Origin: Tropicimonas isoalkanivorans
GTDB taxonomy: Bacteria; Pseudomonadota; Alphaproteobacteria; Rhodobacterales; Rhodobacteraceae
Length of the DNA stretch: 64,000 nucleotides
Direction: 5' to 3'
NCBI RefSeq assembly: GCF_900112335.1
Contig: NZ_FOLG01000017.1
Coordinates: 1 to 64,000 of the forward strand
Shown: piece after piece, positions 8,956 to 17,382 of the stretch
How positions within the stretch are numbered: position 1 is the stretch's first letter
Layout: every line of letters starts with the position of its first letter
The notes under the pieces: model-generated
The model's input: the letters and a program-made list of their open reading frames with translations, nothing else
The model's database searches: none
What the model was told of the DNA's origin: nothing
Position numbers and translations under genes: made by a program

Positions 8956-9116
8956 GACCGTCCACCCGCCCTGCCCTTCTCATCGCCGCCCTGCTGCTCC
9001 TTTCCGCCTGCGCTCAGCCGGAACGCACCCCGCCCTGCGCCTGTTTCCAGGACGGTGCTTCGACCGGCCGCTGCGATTTCGAACCGCTCGCGCCCTATCG
9101 CCCCGAATTCCAGTAG
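8952..9116 (+). CDS. virB7: VirB7-like lipoprotein (short, TTG start)
   Basis: A 54-residue product from a TTG whose last two bases begin the virB4 stop codon. A signal peptide (LRPSTRPALLIAALLLLSAC) ends in a canonical lipobox LSAC, then a short Cys- and Pro-containing mature part (CAQPERTPPCACFQDG). VirB7 proteins are tiny outer-membrane lipoproteins that stabilise VirB9, often by a disulfide. Size, lipobox and position fit; sequence identity is not diagnostic at this length. The TTG is the only suitable start before the basic residues. Confidence 0.75.
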   Translation: MRPSTRPALLIAALLLLSACAQPERTPPCACFQDGASTGRCDFEPLAPYRPEFQ

Positions 9117-9143
9117 TCGCTGCCCTCCTTCGCACCCGAGCTC

Positions 9144-10310
9144 ATGTCCATGTCCTCATCCCTGCGCCTGGCCGCTGCAATCGGCCTGCTCTGTCTTGGC
9201 GCGGCGGCGACCGCCGCGGCGCAAGGCGTGCCAGTGCTCGATGGCCAGGCCTTCGCCAAAAGACTGGAAATCTTCCGGCAAATGGAGCGCGACGAGGACA
9301 GCCAGGTCGAAAAGGCCGAGAAACGCGCGGCGCAGAAGGATTTCCGCCAGCAGCAACTCGACTCCATCGATGCCATGCTCGCCGCTTTCGAGAGCCCGTC
9401 GACTTTCATGGCCGCCATGAATGCTGGGGGCGATCTCGCAGACGGCACCCCGGTGCCGGATGTCGAGACGTTCTATGGTCCTCTCGCCAACCCGGCCGCT
9501 TCCCGCGTCTTCGGCGATGCGCGGGAGGATATCGAGGCAGTGATCATCCGCGGCGCCTCCGACACCTATGCCTTGCCCGGTGTCGGCGCTGCCGGTCTCA
9601 GCCCCACCCAATGGCGCTGCCTGCTGCAGGCGCTCATCAAGCAGGAAAGCCGCTTCCAGGTCGGCGCACAATCCAGTGCCTCGGCCTTCGGCCTCACCCA
9701 GATCATGCCCGACACCGCACGGGATCTCGGGATCTATCCGGCCTATTACGAAGACCCCTATCTGCAGGTGACCGGCGGCGCGCGCTACTTGGCGGCCCAG
9801 CTGCAACGGTTCGACGGCAATGTTGTCCACGCACTCGCTGCCTATAATGCCGGCCCCGGTCGCGTCATCGAATATGGCGGGGTGCCGCCCTTTGCCGAAA
9901 CGCAAGCCTACGTTCAGATCATCCCGCGTTTCTACAACGAGTATCTCGCCCGGATCGGCGGTCCGGACGCGCTCGGAACGATCGACCCCGCCCTCTATGC
10001 CGCCGCCGGCGCTTCGCTGATGGCGATCGGGTCGGCGCATTATGCCGACCATTCGATGGCGACCGCCCAATCCGCCCTGCTCCGGGTACGCGCCATTGTC
10101 GAGCGGATCGGCAAGACAACCTCCGTCAAGGAGAGCTACGATCTCAACACCTATATGCGCGCCGAACTGATCCATATCACCAACCAGCGCATCCGGCTCA
10201 AGGCCGGGAAGACGAAATCGCTCAACGCCCAACACCTCGCCATGCTCACCCGGCAACGGGAGGCCGAGGACTTTTTGGCGGATTTCACCAGCGCAGCGTT
10301 CCAGGAATAA
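9144..10310 (+). CDS. lytic transglycosylase flanked by VirB5-like halves
   Basis: A 388-residue exported protein (signal ending TAAAQ). Residues from about 150 to 275 form an SLT domain: ALIKQESRFQVGAQS with the catalytic Glu, then SAFGLTQIMPDTARDLGI and [17 protein letters not shown]. The flanks do not look like a transglycosylase: the start (QGVPVLDGQAFAKRLEIFRQ) parallels the start of the next gene product (QGVPTFDAKGVLQDIKQFEQ), and the end (SVKESYDLNTYMRAELIHIT) parallels its end (TLKESVDHNTRVTAELAIAL). The muramidase therefore seems inserted in a VirB5-type helical frame. It is the second transglycosylase in this operon. Confidence 0.8.
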   Translation: MSMSSSLRLAAAIGLLCLGAAATAAAQGVPVLDGQAFAKRLEIFRQMERDEDSQVEKAEKRAAQKDFRQQQLDSIDAMLAAFESPSTFMAAMNAGGDLADGTPVPDVETFYGPLANPAASRVFGDAREDIEAVIIRGASDTYALPGVGAAGLSPTQWRCLLQALIKQESRFQVGAQSSASAFGLTQIMPDTARDLGIYPAYYEDPYLQVTGGARYLAAQLQRFDGNVVHALAAYNAGPGRVIEYGGVPPFAETQAYVQIIPRFYNEYLARIGGPDALGTIDPALYAAAGASLMAIGSAHYADHSMATAQSALLRVRAIVERIGKTTSVKESYDLNTYMRAELIHITNQRIRLKAGKTKSLNAQHLAMLTRQREAEDFLADFTSAAFQE

Positions 10311-10314
10311 CCTC

Positions 10315-11121
10315 ATGCATTCAATACCCACACCATTGGCGCCGGGTTTCGCGTCCCTCTGCTTCGCATTGCTCTCTTCCGCGCTCTCGATCTCGCCCGT
10401 CCTGGCCCAGGGCGTCCCGACCTTCGATGCCAAGGGGGTGCTGCAGGACATCAAGCAGTTCGAGCAGATGGTGAAGGATTACGGCATCCAGACCGATCAG
10501 CTCGACCAGCTCGTTGCCCAGCTCGAGGCTCTCCAGAAGCAGATCGAGCAATATGACGAGATCATCGCCGCGGTTTCCAACCCGTCCGATGTGCTGGATC
10601 TGCTGATGGAGGGCGACCTTGACGGAATGCTCGGATCCAAGTTCGACAGCTCCTTCCTTGCCACCGTGACCAAGGGGGCCGGCGGCGACTGGTCGGGGCT
10701 GACCGACGATCGGGCCACCGAGTTCGTGGCCTCCGTCTCGAAGGTGCTCGCCGGTGCCGGAACCACCCAGGAGAAGATCACCGCACTGGCAGAATCGGCC
10801 AATCCCAACGCGCAGCGCAACGCCGCCGCCACGACCAGTTCCGCCGCCACCTCCGCCGCGGCTGAGATCGCCTACGAGGAGGCCGAGCAATCGGTGCGCC
10901 GCACCACGATCCTTGTCGAGGAGATCGGCGAGCTGAAGACCCTGAAGGAAAGTGTAGATCACAACACGCGCGTGACCGCGGAACTCGCCATCGCGCTCGC
11001 CGCCATGTGGCAGCTGGAATCCGTCCAGACCATGAATGTCGGTCTTCTCGGCGTCACCGATGCCGCCACGCTCGCCGAGACCGAGCGCTTCTTCGACTTC
11101 ACCCTGCAGGAGATCGAGTGA
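10315..11121 (+). CDS. virB5: VirB5/TrbJ-like minor pilin
   Basis: A 268-residue secreted protein: signal peptide ending LAQG, then long amphipathic helices (VLQDIKQFEQMVKDYG, QLVAQLEALQKQIEQYDEII) and a C-terminal helix (TLKESVDHNTRVTAELAIAL). This is the VirB5/TrbJ helix-bundle type that caps the pilus tip. An Ala-rich central segment (about 160-185) is a flexible linker. It starts 4 bp after the previous gene, and its TGA shares its A with the ATG of virB8. Confidence 0.85.
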   Translation: MHSIPTPLAPGFASLCFALLSSALSISPVLAQGVPTFDAKGVLQDIKQFEQMVKDYGIQTDQLDQLVAQLEALQKQIEQYDEIIAAVSNPSDVLDLLMEGDLDGMLGSKFDSSFLATVTKGAGGDWSGLTDDRATEFVASVSKVLAGAGTTQEKITALAESANPNAQRNAAATTSSAATSAAAEIAYEEAEQSVRRTTILVEEIGELKTLKESVDHNTRVTAELAIALAAMWQLESVQTMNVGLLGVTDAATLAETERFFDFTLQEIE

Positions 11122-11786
11122 TGTCCCGATCCGAGGTCATCGAGACAATCGAGGAGGAGCTGATCTTCGGCGCCATGCGCCGGGAGAAGCAGTGGAAACT
11201 GGCCACGCTGTTCGCGGGCCTCGTGGCCATGGGCTCACTGGTGGCCGCCGCGATCGTGGTTCTCTCCTACACCCCGCCCCCGCCGGTGCTGATCCCCTAC
11301 AATCCGGAAACCGGCATGGCGATGCCGAACGCGACGGTCCGCTCGATCAGCCTGGCCGAACGCGAGGCGGTCATCGAGGCGGCCGTCTATCGCTACGTGA
11401 TCGATCGCGAAAGCTACAACCAGATCGACAACGATCTCCGGATCCGCCGCGCCCTGTCGCAAAGTTCCGGCCGGGCCCGCACCAGCCTGAGTGCGGCCTG
11501 GGATTCCGGCAATGCAAGCTACCCGCCCGCGCGCTACGGCGATCGAGCCGAGATCCAGGTCAATGTGCTGTCGATCTCGCACATCACCAATGACCGGGCC
11601 CAGATCCGCCTGCAGAAACGCCTCGTCAGCCCGGACGGTCTGCGCGAGGGGGATTTCACCATCGTGCTGGCCTATGATTTCGACCCGGCCACGCAAAAAT
11701 CCCTCGAAGCCGTCTGGCAGAACCCCTTCGGCTTCACTGTCACCGACTACAACATCACTTCCGACAAGAGGGAACGGGATCTATGA
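11121..11786 (+). CDS. virB8: VirB8 inner-membrane scaffold
   Basis: A 221-residue bitopic protein: cytoplasmic N-terminus, one membrane helix (ATLFAGLVAMGSLVAAAIVV, about residues 30-50), and a periplasmic NTF2-like domain with the VirB8 stretches AVYRYVIDRESYN and DRAQIRLQKRL. VirB8 links the inner-membrane complex to VirB9 and VirB10. The ATG overlaps the virB5 stop by one base; the end overlaps virB9 by 4 bp. A longer upstream frame exists but lies inside virB5. Confidence 0.92.
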   Translation: MSRSEVIETIEEELIFGAMRREKQWKLATLFAGLVAMGSLVAAAIVVLSYTPPPPVLIPYNPETGMAMPNATVRSISLAEREAVIEAAVYRYVIDRESYNQIDNDLRIRRALSQSSGRARTSLSAAWDSGNASYPPARYGDRAEIQVNVLSISHITNDRAQIRLQKRLVSPDGLREGDFTIVLAYDFDPATQKSLEAVWQNPFGFTVTDYNITSDKRERDL

Positions 11787-12469
11787 GACAGGCGGTTCGA
11801 ACAATCCTGGGGCTGGCAGCGCTGCTTTGCGCCCTGCCGGCCGCGGCCGAGACCATACCCGCGGCCACCCGGCTCGACCCGCGGGTGCGCATGACCCATT
11901 ATGTCGACGGGCAGGTCTATACGCTCCGGGTCTCGCTGACCCGCGCCACCACCGTCGAGTTCGGACCCGGCGAGCGCATCGTCTCGCTGGTCGCCGGGGA
12001 TACCGAGAGCTTTCTCTTCGAGACGATTCCCGGCGGACGTGTCTTTGCCATCAAACCCACCTCGCGCGGCGTGGAGACCAATGTCACCGTCTACACCAAC
12101 CAGCGGTCGTATTATTTCCGCCTGACAGAGGGCAACTCGCCGTTCTTCGTGCTGCGCTTCGATTACCCGAAGACCCAGTCCGCCTCCAGCCGCAGTGTCC
12201 GGAAGGGACCGATCCGCTCGAATTACGGCGCCAGCCGGCGCACCGCGATCACCCCTGTCTCGGTCTGGGATGACGGAACGTTCACATATTTCCGGTTTGC
12301 CGAAAGTGCGCCGCAACCGGCGATCTTCAAGGTCGTGAACGGCCGGGAACGGTCGGTCAATTCCACAGCCGAGGGCAATGGTGTGATGCGTGTTTCCGGC
12401 ACCTCGCGCCAGTGGACCGTCCGCATGGGCGATCTCGAAGTCTGTATCGCGGAGCTTGTCCATGAGTGA
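11783..12469 (+). CDS. virB9: VirB9 outer-membrane core component
   Basis: A 228-residue exported protein with a signal peptide (LGLAALLCALPAAAE), an N-terminal VirB9/CagX domain (DPRVRMTHYVDGQVYTLRVS) and a C-terminal domain (VSVWDDGTFTYFRF, then PAIFKVVNGRERSVN) that matches the VirB9/TrbG family closely. It forms the outer-membrane ring with VirB7 and VirB10. It overlaps virB8 by 4 bp and virB10 by 8 bp. Confidence 0.95.
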   Translation: MRQAVRTILGLAALLCALPAAAETIPAATRLDPRVRMTHYVDGQVYTLRVSLTRATTVEFGPGERIVSLVAGDTESFLFETIPGGRVFAIKPTSRGVETNVTVYTNQRSYYFRLTEGNSPFFVLRFDYPKTQSASSRSVRKGPIRSNYGASRRTAITPVSVWDDGTFTYFRFAESAPQPAIFKVVNGRERSVNSTAEGNGVMRVSGTSRQWTVRMGDLEVCIAELVHE

Positions 12470-13895
12470 GCCCCAGGACCTGAGTTCCCGCCTGCGCGAC
12501 ATCACCGGCGAGGTCTCGAAGAAGGAGACCCGCGGACGCCTCGGCATCGTCCTCTTGGCGGGGACCGCCCTTCTCGCGACCACCGGCGGCGCGGCCTATC
12601 TCGCGACACTCACCCCGAAACCCGCCCCGACCGAGGCCGCCATCCCGGTCGTGGAGACCGAGGAGTTTCCGACCGACACCGGCGGGTTCGGCGGGCTGGA
12701 CCTGCCGCCAAGACCGGCCGATCCGACGCCCATCGGCAGCATGGATACCGCCCAGCAGGAGATGCTCAGCGCGCTTCAGGCCGAACTCGACGCCCTGAAA
12801 TCCGCCCAGGAACAGGGACGCCTCAGGAATGAGCGTGACCGCGAAGCCGCCCTCGCCGCCCTCCAGGACAAGATGCAATCGGAGGTCGACAAGTTGAGCG
12901 AGGCCGCCGAGGCCGCAAGGGAAGAACTGGAACGTCGGGAGCGGACCTACCAGGCCGAGCTCGACCGCAAGGCCACTGAGCTTGAACGGCTCCAGGCGGA
13001 GTTCGACCTGCAGCGCGGGGTTGATGCGCAATTGCACAGCGCCGAGATGGAACGGCTCCGCACGGAACTCGAGCTCGAGCGGCAGCGCGTGGAAAATTCG
13101 CCCGAACTCGATCCTTTCCTGCTCGCGGAGCGCGAGGCGGAAGAGCAGCAAAGGCGGCGTCTCGAAGAGCTTCGGGCAAAGCAGGAAGCCGAGCGAGAAC
13201 GCCGCGTGCATTCGAAAATGCTGGCTTTCGGCTCGAACGGCACGGGCGGGGTGAGCGAGGCCGGCAGTCGCGAGCTCTCCGCCAACGAGGCCTTCGTCAA
13301 GCGCCAGATCGAGGCAGTGCCGGTCGCCTCCGCCCAGGTCATTGCCCGTCCGGAAGCGACCATCGTCCAGGGCACGATCCTCCAGGCGGTGCTGGAGACC
13401 GCCATCGACACCTCGCTCCCGGGCGCCATTCGCGCCATCGTCGCCGAGGATGTGCACTCCATGGACGGGTCCAACATCGTCGTTCCCCGTGGCTCGAAGA
13501 TCTTCGGCGAATACAGCTCCGAGATCTCGATCGCGCAGCGCCGCGCCGTCGTGGTCTGGACCCGGATCGTCACCCCTGACGGGAAATCGGTCCAGATCAC
13601 CTCCTACGGCGGCGACACCCTCGGACGCGCCGGTACCACCGGACATGTCGATACGCGCTTTGCCGCCCGCTTCGGCAGCGCCGCACTCATCTCCTTCATC
13701 TCCGCCCTGCCCACCGTGGCCGGCGCACAGACCGAAAACGACGTGACGGCCGATGTGCTGATGGATGTCGGCGACGATCTCAGGAACTCCACCCGTTCCG
13801 TGATCGGCGACTACCTGCGGATCCCGCCCACCATCCGCATCGACCAAGGGGCGGAGATCTCGGTGATCCTTGACCGGGACGTGGAGATATACTGA
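12462..13895 (+). CDS. virB10: VirB10/TrbI channel protein
   Basis: A 477-residue protein spanning both membranes. From the ATG at 12462: cytoplasmic tail, one membrane helix (GIVLLAGTALLATTGGAAYL, about 28-48), a Pro/Glu-rich spacer, a long charged coiled coil (about 105-245, rich in ERE and RLQAE repeats), and the C-terminal TrbI domain (ILQAVLETAIDTSLPGAIRA, IVVPRGSKIFGEYSS, ending DRDVEIY). The coiled coil is unusually long for VirB10 and may extend its reach in the periplasm. The stop shares one base with the virB11 start. Confidence 0.94.
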   Translation: MSEPQDLSSRLRDITGEVSKKETRGRLGIVLLAGTALLATTGGAAYLATLTPKPAPTEAAIPVVETEEFPTDTGGFGGLDLPPRPADPTPIGSMDTAQQEMLSALQAELDALKSAQEQGRLRNERDREAALAALQDKMQSEVDKLSEAAEAAREELERRERTYQAELDRKATELERLQAEFDLQRGVDAQLHSAEMERLRTELELERQRVENSPELDPFLLAEREAEEQQRRRLEELRAKQEAERERRVHSKMLAFGSNGTGGVSEAGSRELSANEAFVKRQIEAVPVASAQVIARPEATIVQGTILQAVLETAIDTSLPGAIRAIVAEDVHSMDGSNIVVPRGSKIFGEYSSEISIAQRRAVVVWTRIVTPDGKSVQITSYGGDTLGRAGTTGHVDTRFAARFGSAALISFISALPTVAGAQTENDVTADVLMDVGDDLRNSTRSVIGDYLRIPPTIRIDQGAEISVILDRDVEIY

Positions 13896-14878
13896 TGCTC
13901 GCCTCCTATCTCGACACCGCCATGGGCTTCCTGGAGCCGCTTCTGACCGACGATCTCGTCGAGATCGCCATCAACCCCGACGGAAGGATCTGGCAGGAAC
14001 GCCGCGGCGACAGCTTCATGGCGCCGGCAGATGTGGATGCAACGCCCTCGCAGATCGAGGCCCTCGCCCAGCAGATCGCCAATGAGGCCGAGATCCGGGT
14101 CTCGGAGGCCAAGCCGGTCTTTTCCGTGTCGATCCACTACGGTGTCTGGTTGATCCGCGCCCAGATCCTGCAGAGCCCGGCGGTCAGCCAGGGCGTTGCC
14201 ATCGCGCTGCGCTTCTACAATCCCGACGTCGAGATCTACGAGCCGCGGTTCCTGCATGGCAGGCCGATGTCGGCCTCGGCCCTTCGGCGCGAGCGCAACC
14301 AAGAGATGCGGGATCTGGCGACAAACGGCCAACTCGTCGAGGCGCTGCGCTTCTGCGTCACCCACAAGCTCAATGTCATCGTCTCCGGCGGTACCAGCTC
14401 CGGCAAGACCATGGTCGCGCGCTATTTGCAGAAAATGATCGGCGACGAGGAACGGATCATCACCATCGAGGACGCGCCCGATCTTCTGCCCTCCCAACCC
14501 AACAAGGTGATGATGGTCAGCCTGACCGATGACCCATATCGCTCCCCCGACCGGCTGCTTCAGGCCAGCCTCCGCATGCGACCCGATCGCATCATCCTCA
14601 GCGAGGTTCGCGGCAAGGAGGCCTATACTTTCCTGAAAGCGATCAACACCGGTCATGGCGGCTCGATCACCACGCTTCATGCCGACACCGCCGAGCTTGC
14701 GATCTCGCGACTGGCCCAGGCCGCCCTCGAAGGCTCGCCGGGGATGACATTCCGCGAAATGACCGACTATATCGGCCAGTCCATCGACGTGATCGTACAT
14801 CAGGAAAAGCAGGGCGGCGAGCGCGGTGTGACCGAAATCTATCTCCCCGGCATCGACTGGAAAGGAACAGACGAATGA
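13895..14878 (+). CDS. virB11: VirB11 traffic ATPase
   Basis: A 327-residue hexameric ATPase of the VirB11/PulE group at the inner membrane. The N-terminal domain carries the family stretch EIAINPDGRIWQER; the C-terminal RecA-like domain shows Walker A GGTSSGKT at residues 165-172, an Asp box (ITIEDAPDLL), Walker B-like RMRPDRIILSEVRGKEAY, and a His box (GHGGSITTLHAD). Full length and canonical. It overlaps the next gene by 4 bp. Confidence 0.96.
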   Translation: MLASYLDTAMGFLEPLLTDDLVEIAINPDGRIWQERRGDSFMAPADVDATPSQIEALAQQIANEAEIRVSEAKPVFSVSIHYGVWLIRAQILQSPAVSQGVAIALRFYNPDVEIYEPRFLHGRPMSASALRRERNQEMRDLATNGQLVEALRFCVTHKLNVIVSGGTSSGKTMVARYLQKMIGDEERIITIEDAPDLLPSQPNKVMMVSLTDDPYRSPDRLLQASLRMRPDRIILSEVRGKEAYTFLKAINTGHGGSITTLHADTAELAISRLAQAALEGSPGMTFREMTDYIGQSIDVIVHQEKQGGERGVTEIYLPGIDWKGTDE

Positions 14879-15363
14879 AGAGCTTGCTGATCGTTGCGAT
14901 TGCGGTTTCGCTCTGCACCCCTGTCCTGGCGCAGGAGGAAAGCGACAAGGCTCTGGATCGTGCCATCCCGACCCTCGCGCCTGCACCTGACGGCGAGACC
15001 CTTGCCGAGCGGCAGGAAAACTATGTCGATCCGACACGGGGACGTGGTCGCTGCGCCGAGACCCGGCCGGACCGGCCGGGATGGGTGATGGTGCACGACA
15101 AGTCGGAGGGGCCGGGTGCGGGAGCCTTTGCAGCGATCGGTCAAGCGCTCTATCGCCTCCGTTCGTCGGAGAACATCATGGAAAGCGGCGAATGCTCTTG
15201 CGGCCTTCTTTACCCTGACTGGTCAAGCATTCGAACAGAATACGAAACGCTCATCGCGGAAGTCATGACCGTCGACTTGGCGGTGGAGGCAAAAGACCAT
15301 CTCACCAGCCAAAAGACGGAAGCCTACGGCAGGGTCAGAAACCTCTGCAAAGGGGTCAAATGA
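14875..15363 (+). CDS. exported hypothetical protein in the virB operon
   Basis: A 162-residue product with a clean signal peptide (LLIVAIAVSLCTPVLAQ). The mature part has four cysteines (RCAETRP, GECSCG and one near the end) and a helical C-terminus, suggesting a disulfide-bonded periplasmic protein. Family not recognised. It overlaps both virB11 and virB6 by 4 bp, so it is made in step with the channel and is likely a channel accessory or an entry-exclusion type protein; neither role can be shown from sequence alone. Confidence 0.6.
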   Translation: MKSLLIVAIAVSLCTPVLAQEESDKALDRAIPTLAPAPDGETLAERQENYVDPTRGRGRCAETRPDRPGWVMVHDKSEGPGAGAFAAIGQALYRLRSSENIMESGECSCGLLYPDWSSIRTEYETLIAEVMTVDLAVEAKDHLTSQKTEAYGRVRNLCKGVK

Positions 15364-16424
15364 ACTTCGTCGAGTTTGTCTACTCGACGGCCTTGTCGTT
15401 TCTGGATTCAGTTTCGGAATCCCAATTCGGCGCCGTCGCCAGTGCACTCGGCACAACTGCACAGCTCGCCGCAACGCTGGTGGCGGCCCTCGTCATTGTA
15501 AACATGGCAACCCAGACGCAGCCGATGCTGGCCCGCGACAGCATTGCACTTCTTGTCCGGTTGCTGCTGATCAACCTCTTCATGTTCAACTGGACCCAGT
15601 TCGATGCACTGGCCGACGCCATGTTTTCGATGCTGGACAGGGTGAGCGGTGCGCTGATTTCATCGGTCAGTGGTCAGGATGAAACGACGCCAATTTCAGC
15701 GGGTGGCGTTGGGTCGCCGCTCATCGGCATTGCCGGTGCCATCGACGCGCTCATCGCCCAGATGAGCCTGTTCGCGAATGCCGTTTCAGATAACATCGGC
15801 ATTGTCGGCGGTACGATCTTCCAGGTCACCTTTGCAGTTCTGATGGCGTTGCTTGCCGGAGCGGCCTCGCTCATTCTCGTCGCGTCGCGGGTGACCATCA
15901 CCGTCTTGATCGCCATCGCACCGCTGATGATCATGCTCACCATGTTCGATGCCACCAAATCCTACTTCGAACGCTGGCTGGCCGCCCTCGTCACCCTCTC
16001 GCTTTATCCCCTGGTCATTGCCGGCATCTTTTCTACCATCGTCGGCGTCGGGACCACCGCGCTCGACCAACTGGCGCAGCCAGAGGACCTGACCTCCATC
16101 GGCGAGGCAATCCCGGTCTTCATGGTCGTCGTCCTCTCCATCCTGCTGACCGCGATGACCCCGATCATCGTCAGCATGATCAGCGGCTCGATTCATGTCA
16201 GGGACAAGGTCACCGAAGCCGCCAGCCTGATGGCCGTGGCCGCCACGAAGATGGCCGCCGTGACGGGCGGGCAGGCCGCGGCGAAGGGAACGCGGGTCGT
16301 TGCGAAGGATGCCGCCGGCTATCTCGGCAATCCGGTGACCAACGCGCGGCAGTCGGCTTCCGAGGTTGCGGCGATGATCAATCGGATGCAGGCGAGGACA
16401 GCGCGCTTCGTTGGCAGGAAGTAG
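15360..16424 (+). CDS. virB6: VirB6/TrbL polytopic inner-membrane protein
   Basis: A 354-residue protein with about six hydrophobic helices (for example LAATLVAALVIVNMA, LLVRLLLINLFMF, FAVLMALLAGAASLILVAS, VTITVLIAIAPLMIML, PVFMVVVLSILLTAMTPII) and the TrbL/VirB6 signature around the third to fifth helix (TKSYFERWLAALVTLSLYPL). It forms the inner-membrane part of the channel. Position is odd: virB6 usually lies between virB5 and virB7, here it closes the operon. A basic, Ala-rich cytoplasmic tail ends the protein. Confidence 0.88.
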   Translation: MNFVEFVYSTALSFLDSVSESQFGAVASALGTTAQLAATLVAALVIVNMATQTQPMLARDSIALLVRLLLINLFMFNWTQFDALADAMFSMLDRVSGALISSVSGQDETTPISAGGVGSPLIGIAGAIDALIAQMSLFANAVSDNIGIVGGTIFQVTFAVLMALLAGAASLILVASRVTITVLIAIAPLMIMLTMFDATKSYFERWLAALVTLSLYPLVIAGIFSTIVGVGTTALDQLAQPEDLTSIGEAIPVFMVVVLSILLTAMTPIIVSMISGSIHVRDKVTEAASLMAVAATKMAAVTGGQAAAKGTRVVAKDAAGYLGNPVTNARQSASEVAAMINRMQARTARFVGRK

Positions 16425-16499
16425 ACGTTCAGATTGAGGTCAACCGAGCGAAAATCACACAGGCCGCCCATGATTGGGATCCTATATTGAACTGCGAAC

Positions 16500-16527
16500 C
16501 TTTAATAGCTGACCGGCGTTATTAAAG
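16500..16527. repeat. inverted repeat between convergent genes
   Basis: CTTTAATA and TATTAAAG are perfect 8-bp complementary arms around a 12-bp GC-rich spacer, 75 bp after the virB6 stop and 65 bp from the end of the convergent hypothetical gene. It is too A/T-rich for a typical intrinsic terminator and could be a protein site. Confidence 0.35.
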
Positions 16528-16592
16528 TTTCGTGCGCCGGCCTTGAACAACACAGTTGAGTGGTTCCAGGTTGGGACGTCTCCGACGGAGCT

Positions 16593-17315
16593 CTATTGCA
16601 CCTTGAGGGGCGCTAGCATTTCGTCCGTGTCGAGCTTGAGCGCACTACGCCACAAGGGCGTCTTGAAGACCTGTCGGCTGGAACGGCCATCCGCTTCGTG
16701 TTCCACCTGAACAAGCAGGCCGGCCCACTCCAGTGGTTTCAGCACGCAGGACGAGAAGGCTGCAATTTCGCGCCAGCGATCATTGTCCCAGTCGGGTCCT
16801 TCGCCGTAGAACGCGCCAAACAGCGCACGTTCCGAACAGCCCTGGTCCGCATCGACATTGATCACGTTCAGCCAGACATCCCACTTGCCGAAAGGGCTTT
16901 CCTCAAACCGGCTATAGGAAGAATGGTCGACCCGCAGGACGAAGAACGGGACCAGTTCCGCGAAGAGCCTCCCGGGCGAACCCGCAAGTTCCTTGCCGCG
17001 TTTGGTGGCACGGAACTCGCCCTTGTATTGACGGCCCAGTTTCAACTCGATCAGCAGGAAATGCAGCAGTTCAAGCGGTGGGAACTCGTACTCGTTCAGC
17101 ACCTTCTTGAACCGGTAAAGCTCCTCGTAACCCATGCCAGGCCAGTCGAAATGCTCGGCAGCCCAATGCACAAAGACCCGCTTGAAGGCCTTCGTCCCGG
17201 TCAAGCCGATGGATCCGTGTTCGACCACATAGCCAAGTGTCAGCTGCGCCGCGCGTAGCAGGGGTGAATACGCGAGATCGGGATGGTCGTCAGGGAGAGG
17301 GCGGAACTCGATCAT
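16593..17315 (-). CDS. hypothetical protein downstream of the PIN toxin pair
   Basis: A 240-residue soluble protein from an ATG at 17315 (MIEFRPLPDDHP); an alternative start 60 bp upstream adds a less convincing Cys-rich leader. No signal peptide or membrane segment. Helical sections such as GYEELYRFKKVLNEYEFPPL followed by LLHFLLIELKLGRQYKGEF suggest a winged-helix or all-alpha fold. Family not recognised. It follows the PIN toxin gene by 67 bp on the same strand and may be cotranscribed. Confidence 0.5.
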   Translation of the reverse strand: MIEFRPLPDDHPDLAYSPLLRAAQLTLGYVVEHGSIGLTGTKAFKRVFVHWAAEHFDWPGMGYEELYRFKKVLNEYEFPPLELLHFLLIELKLGRQYKGEFRATKRGKELAGSPGRLFAELVPFFVLRVDHSSYSRFEESPFGKWDVWLNVINVDADQGCSERALFGAFYGEGPDWDNDRWREIAAFSSCVLKPLEWAGLLVQVEHEADGRSSRQVFKTPLWRSALKLDTDEMLAPLKVQ

Positions 17316-17382
17316 GGGGAAGTGCTGACAGATTCGGCGAAATGTCGCCAGTACCTGAACGGCTCTGCCGCACATCCGGCTC

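Noticed and set aside
7704-9116. 470-codon plus-strand frame through virB4
   Set aside because: Only its last 54 codons (the VirB7-like lipoprotein) are credible; the rest is an out-of-frame reading of virB4.
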